Positions 4,939 to 9,174 of a stretch of DNA of 9,174 bases are shown here, piece by piece; within the stretch, counting starts at the first letter, position 1; every line of letters starts with the position of its first letter. Source of the DNA: DASWHK01 sp036398215 (GTDB lineage Bacteria; Acidobacteriota; UBA890); assembly GCA_036398215.1 (NCBI GenBank), contig DASWHK010000167.1, forward strand, positions 1-9,174, in the 5' to 3' direction. The translations under genes were made by a program, and so were the position numbers. The notes under the pieces were generated by a model. The model was not told where the DNA came from. It saw only the letters and a list, made by a program, of their open reading frames with translations, and searched no databases.

Positions 4939-5985
4939 TCAATGCCCGGGCCCGGCCGCCGGCGGCTCGAAGATCTTCTCGCCGGTCTCGATGGCCAGCG
5001 GCAGGCGGTTCTGCTCGGGGGGCAGCGGGCAGGTGGCGTAGGGGGTGAAGACGCAGGGCGGGTTGTAGGCGCGGTTGAAGTCGATCACCGTGCGGCCGTC
5101 CTCGTCGGGGGCGTCGACCCAGATGAAGCGGCCGCCGCCGTAGGTGCTCACTCGATTGGTCTGGTCGGCGAAGGCGGTGAAGAAGTTCTCCGGGTCGTCG
5201 GAGTCCTTCCACATGTCGAGGCGATAGGTCTCGCCGCCGGCCTCGAACACCACAGCGCCAGGCGACCTTCCCTCGCCGATGCTCCCCAGGATGTTGGGGA
5301 TCATGATCGTCTTGGCCGGCTCGTAGGGCTCGAAACGCGCCTCGAATCGCCAGGCGCGGTCGATCGGGAACATCTCGATCCCCGCGAAGCCGAGCAGCAC
5401 CGGCGAGCGGCTGTCCTTCAGCCGGACGACGAACTGGCCCTCGCGGCGCATGACGAACCATTGCAGCGTCCCCCAGGTGGCGATCGGCGTCGACGCCTCG
5501 GCGCCTTCGACCGCCGGCTGTCGCATGATCACCGGCGCCGCCGCGGCAGACTCGGTGTCCAGGATCCCGACCGTGATCCCGGCCGCCGGCTGGAAGCGAA
5601 CCACCTCGCCGTCGACCGTGAACGTCCCGAGCCGGGCGGGGACGCCCTCGCCGTCGTAGACGAGGTCGTTGCCGGGATCGGAGCCGAACGTGTTGTCGCC
5701 CTCCTCCAGCCACATGAGGCCGACCAGCGACAGCCAGCCGTCGGGCTGCTCGAGCGAAGCGTGCCGTTTGGCGCGCCACGCCTCGACCACGGCGCGGTGT
5801 TCGCCGGCGGTGATCCCGGGGACGACCGTGGCATCGGGCGCCGGTGCCGCGCAGGCCGCGCAGATTCCGACCAGCAAGGCCAGCGCGAGGGCGGGCGCCG
5901 TGGACCGCGGGAGTCGGGGACCGAGCGGAGGTCGGCGAATCCGCGCGTCGTGCTCGGCAAGTGCGAACGCTACCAGCAATCGCAT
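4939..5985 (-). CDS. Exported DUF1684 family protein
   Basis: 348 residues. Family motifs run through the whole protein: W70-R71 with GWLSLVGLMWL (83-93), the GxxEMFPID segment (202-209), STYGGGRF (280-287), and the strongly conserved DFNRAYNPPC (302-311) followed by YATCPLPP (316-323) and NRL (326-328). DUF1684 has no established function. Some relatives are annotated as putative lipoproteins. The start ATG 5985 has GAGGAG about 7 bases upstream. Residues 31-45 (PALALALLVGICAAC) are the hydrophobic core of a signal peptide, after an unusually long 30-residue n-region. C42 and C45 sit where a lipobox cysteine would be, but neither context is canonical, so lipidation is uncertain. It is transcribed toward the operon but 447 bases away, so it is probably a separate unit. 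Both family assignment and full length are secure. Confidence 0.92.
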   Translation of the reverse strand: MRLLVAFALAEHDARIRRPPLGPRLPRSTAPALALALLVGICAACAAPAPDATVVPGITAGEHRAVVEAWRAKRHASLEQPDGWLSLVGLMWLEEGDNTFGSDPGNDLVYDGEGVPARLGTFTVDGEVVRFQPAAGITVGILDTESAAAAPVIMRQPAVEGAEASTPIATWGTLQWFVMRREGQFVVRLKDSRSPVLLGFAGIEMFPIDRAWRFEARFEPYEPAKTIMIPNILGSIGEGRSPGAVVFEAGGETYRLDMWKDSDDPENFFTAFADQTNRVSTYGGGRFIWVDAPDEDGRTVIDFNRAYNPPCVFTPYATCPLPPEQNRLPLAIETGEKIFEPPAAGPGH

Positions 5986-6348
5986 GCGCTTCTCCTCGCT
6001 GCGGGCGGCGCTCCGGCGGCGCCGCCCCGAACGCCCGATTATCGCACTGATGCGCGCCCCGACGCACGGGCCCCGGGCGCCGTGCCCCGAGCGAGACACC
6101 GCCAGAGGCGCGGCGATGCTGCGGGCGCGGACCAGGGACGGGATCGGGGGCGCCGCATGGCGCGCCAGCTCCGGGTCGCCGACACGACGATGCCCGGTCC
6201 AGTACGCCGTCCCGTTCGCGCCCGACCGGGGTAGTATTCCTATACCTGCTGGCGTGTGCGACCGGGGCATCGTCGCGCTCGACCCAGACGACCGCACGCC
6301 GTCGGAGCTCTACCGACGCCGTCGGCGGCATGAAGTGAGTCGCCCGTC
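5986..6348. other. Divergent intergenic region (363 bp)
   Basis: It separates the minus-strand DUF1684 gene from the plus-strand beta-barrel gene and should hold both promoters. The most AT-rich patch is near 6231-6246 and contains GTAT-TCCT-ATAC (6234-6245), a small inverted repeat. A GC-rich fold is possible at 6002-6037 (CGGGCG ... CGCCCG around GGCGGC-GCCGCC), which would lie in or before the DUF1684 leader. I find no convincing -35/-10 pair and no gene. The open frames crossing it have shadow-like Arg/Ala/Pro composition. Confidence 0.6.
6234..6245. promoter_or_regulatory. AT-rich inverted repeat between divergent genes
   Basis: GTAT and ATAC are perfect arms around TCCT. It lies 104 bases before the barrel gene and 249 bases before the DUF1684 gene. 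TATACC-like or TATAGG-like -10 boxes could be read on either strand, or it could be an operator. This is weak evidence. Confidence 0.25.
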
Positions 6349-7275
6349 GTGAAGACGCTGTTCCTTGCCGGTCTCGTGGCCCTGGCGCCAGCCCAGGGGT
6401 TTGCGCAATCGCCTGATGTCGGGGTGGGCACTCCCGCGGGGCACGACCTGAACGTCAGTGTGGGCGGCTACCGCTACGTCGAGCCCCTGGCGCAGCCCAT
6501 CTCGATCAGCGGCGTCAAGCTCGGGGCCGAGTACACGGGTACGCGGTTGCTCGGTGAGAGCCGCCACTGGTTTCTCCAGGCCAGTGTGCGGGGCCTCCTC
6601 GGGAACACCACCTACGACGGCTTTTGCCGGCCCTGGCTGATCAGGCCCAACGGCGCCTCGCCGAACGGCTACGCGCTGGGGCTCGGCCCGGCGTTCGCCT
6701 GCAGTGAGGGCGGCAATCAGGACTGGTATGTGGAAGGCCGCGCGCTGGCCGGCAAGGACTTCGTCGGGCCGTCCTGGGGCCTGTCGCCCTATGCAGGCGT
6801 CGGGGTTCGGCACCTGTCGAACGGCATCGCCGGCGTCGCTGGGTACCGCACGGACGATTACTTATATCTGCCCGTGGGCCTGACGACGCGCACCCGGGTC
6901 GCCTCGCGTGCGCTGAGCGTCACCCTCGAGTACGATCGCCTGCTCCGCGGCTGGCAGCAGACGCGCCAGTCGGACCTGGGCGGCGGCGCGGTGCCGGCGA
7001 CGGCCACGGCGCCCGCGTTCATCATCAACGGCTTCACCGATGTCTCGTTCGCGCAGCATGGCGGCTGGGCGCTGCGCGCCAGCGCGAAGTACCAGGCGAC
7101 CCGGCGGTGGTCGCTGGAGCCGTACTACATCCACTGGAGCGTCGATGACTCGTCGGTGGAAAACATCACCGCGACGTTCACGGTCGACGGTATCACCGCC
7201 AACCAGCAGCTCGGCTTCTACGAGCCCTTCAACACGACCAACGAGTTCGGCGTGAAGTTGGGGTTCCGTTTCTAG
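6349..7275 (+). CDS. Probable outer-membrane beta-barrel protein
   Basis: 308 residues. The first 19-20 residues (MKTLFLAGLVALAPAQGFAQ) are a classic Sec signal peptide, with cleavage likely after GFA. The mature part alternates polar and hydrophobic residues, is rich in Gly, Tyr and Trp with turn-like NG, GG and DD segments, and ends in LGFRF. A terminal phenylalanine with alternating pattern is the usual signal for outer-membrane barrel insertion. C93 and C118 are the only cysteines and may form a periplasmic disulfide. The start is GTG 6349. An ATG at 6330 is out because it reaches TGA after two codons, and no strong ribosome binding site is visible. Length fits a small barrel of roughly 10-12 strands. 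I do not recognise the exact family, so porin, lipid-related enzyme or adhesin roles cannot be separated. It is divergent from the DUF1684 gene and followed by the amidohydrolase. Confidence 0.82.
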   Translation: MKTLFLAGLVALAPAQGFAQSPDVGVGTPAGHDLNVSVGGYRYVEPLAQPISISGVKLGAEYTGTRLLGESRHWFLQASVRGLLGNTTYDGFCRPWLIRPNGASPNGYALGLGPAFACSEGGNQDWYVEGRALAGKDFVGPSWGLSPYAGVGVRHLSNGIAGVAGYRTDDYLYLPVGLTTRTRVASRALSVTLEYDRLLRGWQQTRQSDLGGGAVPATATAPAFIINGFTDVSFAQHGGWALRASAKYQATRRWSLEPYYIHWSVDDSSVENITATFTVDGITANQQLGFYEPFNTTNEFGVKLGFRF

Positions 7276-7440
7276 GTGCCGCTTGACGACGTCGCTGCGC
7301 CCATAGGTCCTTCGAGGCGACCCAGCGAGCGCCCTTCCTCTGCGTCCCCCATCGTTCAGGATCACGCCTCTCACCGCGGCGATGCGCTGCGCAGCGATGG
7401 AACGCGAGCGACCGGCGCCATGGCACCAACGCGATCCTTG

Positions 7441-7461
7441 CGCCCGCTGTCCCCGCGGGCG
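7441..7461 (+). terminator. GC-rich hairpin without T-run
   Basis: CGCCCGC (7441-7447) pairs perfectly with GCGGGCG (7455-7461) around a 7-base loop, 166 bases past the barrel stop codon. No T-run follows, so termination is only possible, not shown. Confidence 0.3.
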
Positions 7462-7477
7462 GAAGGCTCGCCGATGG

Positions 7478-7497
7478 GGTAGATTCGCTACCGAATC
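7478..7497 (+). promoter_or_regulatory. Two overlapping, mutually exclusive hairpins before the start codon
   Basis: GGTAG (7478-7482) can pair with CTACC (7488-7492), or GATTCG (7482-7487) can pair with CGAATC (7492-7497). The two stems share bases and cannot form together. The second ends directly against the GAGGAGG ribosome binding site (7498-7504). Confidence 0.4.
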
Positions 7498-7507
7498 GAG
7501 GAGGGCG

Positions 7508-9174
7508 ATGAGGCTGCACGATAGGTCCGGAGAGCGCGCCATCTCGTCGCCGCGATCCAAGATCGTCGAGGGGCCGCCGTCGGTGCTGCTTGCGCTGGCA
7601 CTGCTCGCCCCGTTGCTGGCGGCCGCCGGCGTTGCGCCGCGCGTCGCGCAACCTGCCCAGGGCTACGACGTCCTGATCCGCGGCGGCCGCGTGCTGGACG
7701 GCAGCGGCAACCCCTGGTTCCGCGCCGACGTGGCGGTCGCCGGCGATCGCATCGCGGTGATTGGCGATTTGCGCGACGCGACGGCCGGAATCGAGCTCGA
7801 CGCCACGGGCCTCTACGTGGCGCCCGGCTACATCGACGTGCACTCGCACGCCGCCGGCGGCCTGGCGAGCGAGCAGCTCGCCGGCGCCGAGACGCTGCTG
7901 TATCAGGGGGTGACCACGGTGGTCATCAACCCCGACGGCCGCAGCCCCGACATCGGCGAGCAGCGGGACGAGATGCTCGCCCACGGCATCGGCGTCAACG
8001 CCGCGCCGATGGTCGGCCACGGCTCGATCCGCGGCGATGTCATCGGCGCCGACGATCGGCAGGCGACCCCTGCCGAGCTGGAGCGCATGCGGGAGATCGT
8101 CCGCGCCGGCATGGAGGAGGGCGCCTTCGGGCTGAGCAGCGGGCTGTTCTACGCCCCCGGCAGCTACGCCGAGCTCGCCGAGGTGATCGCGCTCGCCGAG
8201 GTCGCCGCCGAGTACGGCGGCGTCTACGCCAGCCACATCCGCGACGAGGCCGACTACACGATCGGCGTCGTCGCCGCGGTCGACGAGGTCATCGAGGTGG
8301 CGCGGCGCGCCGGCATCCCCGGCGTCGTCACCCACGTCAAGGCGCTCGGCCCCAACGTCTGGGGGGAGTCGCGGACGATCGTCGAGCATATCGAGGCGGC
8401 GCGCACCGAGGGCGTCGAGATGTACGCCGACCAGTACCCCTACGAGGCCTCGAGCACCGGGTTGAGCGCCGCGCTGCTGCCGCGCTGGTCGCAGGCGGGC
8501 GGTGGCGAGGCGCTGGCGGCCCGCTTCGCCGATCCCGAGACCCGCGCCCGCATCCGCGCCGCCATGGTCGAGAACCTGGCGCGGCGCGGTGGCGCCGGCC
8601 GCATCCAGTTCGTCTCCGGCGAGGGCATCGAGGGGCGGACGCTCCAGGACCTTGCCGATGAGCAGGCGATCGATCCGATCGAGGTCGCCGTCGAGCTACT
8701 GACCGGCGGCGGCGGCGGCTCGATCATCTCCCACAACATGGACGCCGCCGACGTCCACGCGCTGATGGTCCAGCCCTGGACGATGACCGCTTCCGACGGC
8801 GGCCTGCCGCGCTTCGGCGCCGGCAAGCCGCACCCGCGCTCCTATGGAACCTTCCCGCGCAAGATCCGCGAGTACGTTCTCGAGGAGGAGGTCGTGCCGC
8901 TGGCGGCGGCGATCCGCAGCATGACCAGCCTGCCGGCGACCGCCTTCCGCATCGCCGATCGCGGCACGCTGCGGACCGGCGCCTTCGCCGACGTCGTCGT
9001 GTTCGACCTCGAGCGGGTCCGCGACCTCGCCACCTACGAGGACCCCCATCAATACGCCGAGGGCGTCGTGCACCTGCTGGTCAACGGCCAGCTCGCGGTG
9101 CGCGACGGGCAGCCGACCGGCGTGAGGGCCGGGAGGGCGCTGCGCCGGTCAGAAATGGCAGCCGGCGGCAGGTC
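7508..9174 (+). CDS. Exported N-acyl-D-amino-acid deacylase family amidohydrolase (3' end outside window)
   Basis: 555 codons are visible and the frame is open at the window end. Residues 25-47 (VLLALALLAPLLAAAG and following) form a signal peptide core, with cleavage likely near VA-QPAQG, so the enzyme is periplasmic or exported. YDVLIRGGRVLDGSG (53-67) starts the amidohydrolase beta-sandwich. Metal and active-site elements follow the D-aminoacylase order: DVHSH (H112, H114), EEGAFGLSSGLFYAPGSYA, ASHIRDE (H243), THVKALG (H276), ADQYPYEAS, and TASDGG (D430) before PHPRSYGTFPR. Such enzymes hydrolyse N-acyl-D-amino acids or related amides. The site that normally reads NCG, with the metal-bridging cysteine, reads NPDG here (141-144), so metal binding or substrate may differ. 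ATG 7508 has GAGG/GGAGG 3-6 bases upstream. The end resembles family C-termini, so the stop should be close by. Substrate unknown. Confidence 0.92.
   Translation, partial: MRLHDRSGERAISSPRSKIVEGPPSVLLALALLAPLLAAAGVAPRVAQPAQGYDVLIRGGRVLDGSGNPWFRADVAVAGDRIAVIGDLRDATAGIELDATGLYVAPGYIDVHSHAAGGLASEQLAGAETLLYQGVTTVVINPDGRSPDIGEQRDEMLAHGIGVNAAPMVGHGSIRGDVIGADDRQATPAELERMREIVRAGMEEGAFGLSSGLFYAPGSYAELAEVIALAEVAAEYGGVYASHIRDEADYTIGVVAAVDEVIEVARRAGIPGVVTHVKALGPNVWGESRTIVEHIEAARTEGVEMYADQYPYEASSTGLSAALLPRWSQAGGGEALAARFADPETRARIRAAMVENLARRGGAGRIQFVSGEGIEGRTLQDLADEQAIDPIEVAVELLTGGGGGSIISHNMDAADVHALMVQPWTMTASDGGLPRFGAGKPHPRSYGTFPRKIREYVLEEEVVPLAAAIRSMTSLPATAFRIADRGTLRTGAFADVVVFDLERVRDLATYEDPHQYAEGVVHLLVNGQLAVRDGQPTGVRAGRALRRSEMAAGGR

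Larger units (their letters stand above)
7276..7507. other. Intergenic region before the amidohydrolase (232 bp)
   Basis: No convincing gene. It contains a 12-bp perfect palindrome (CGCTGC-GCAGCG, 7385-7396), a 7-base-stem hairpin at 7441-7461 and two overlapping hairpins at 7478-7497. It may hold a promoter for the amidohydrolase gene, but I see no clear -10/-35 boxes. Confidence 0.5.

Noticed and set aside
4942..6234. 430-codon plus-strand frame opposite the DUF1684 gene
   Set aside because: Antisense shadow. The minus strand carries all the conserved DUF1684 motifs.
4598..6331. 577-codon minus-strand frame across the DUF1684 gene and the 447-bp gap
   Set aside because: Arg/Pro/Ala-rich shadow of the DUF1684 frame with no motif.
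7385..7396. 12-bp perfect palindrome CGCTGCGCAGCG
   Set aside because: A single short GC palindrome is expected by chance in DNA this GC-rich and has no second copy nearby, so I did not call it an operator.
7229..8389. 386-codon minus-strand frame opposite the amidohydrolase
   Set aside because: Antisense shadow rich in Asp/Ala/Gly/His with no motif. The plus strand encodes the metal-ligand motifs.

Overview
The window is strongly GC-rich, with codons that nearly always end in G or C. It encodes an outer-membrane-type beta-barrel and several exported proteins, so it comes from a high-GC Gram-negative-type bacterium. The gene set would fit Acidobacteriota, Planctomycetota, Myxococcota, Gemmatimonadota or a proteobacterium, but the sequence does not let me choose. 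I see no tRNA, rRNA, CRISPR array, insertion sequence or phage gene.

Left half (1-4491, all minus strand): a tightly packed operon read right to left. In order of transcription it holds a GcvH-like lipoyl-carrier protein, a 48-residue small protein, a G3E (CobW/HypB-like) GTPase with a CxCC metal motif, a small CxC protein resembling the N-terminal iron-sulfur module of HdrA with an Ala/Glu-rich tail, an eight-cysteine 2[4Fe-4S] ferredoxin with an extra N-terminal domain, and a radical SAM protein with extra C-terminal cysteines. A further gene starts at the left edge. Four junctions are ATGA overlaps and the last is a TGATG overlap, which implies translational coupling and a joint function. 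I do not recognise this set as a characterised pathway. The parts suggest a lipoyl-bound intermediate or thiol-disulfide chemistry fed by ferredoxin electrons, with the GTPase and radical SAM enzyme as maturation or catalytic factors. The sHdr-LbpA sulfur oxidation system is the nearest known analogy, but its HdrB and HdrC subunits are absent here.

Between the ferredoxin and radical SAM genes a 31-bp direct repeat duplicates the gene junction and creates a 23-codon mini-ORF. This is either a recent duplication or an assembly error.

Middle (4492-6348): a 447-bp gap that should hold the operon promoter, then a minus-strand gene for an exported DUF1684 protein, then a 363-bp divergent intergenic region.

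Right half (6349-9174, plus strand): a probable outer-membrane beta-barrel protein, a short intergenic region with overlapping hairpins, and an exported amidohydrolase of the N-acyl-D-amino-acid deacylase (D-aminoacylase) family that is still open at the window end. These genes look independent of the left-hand operon.
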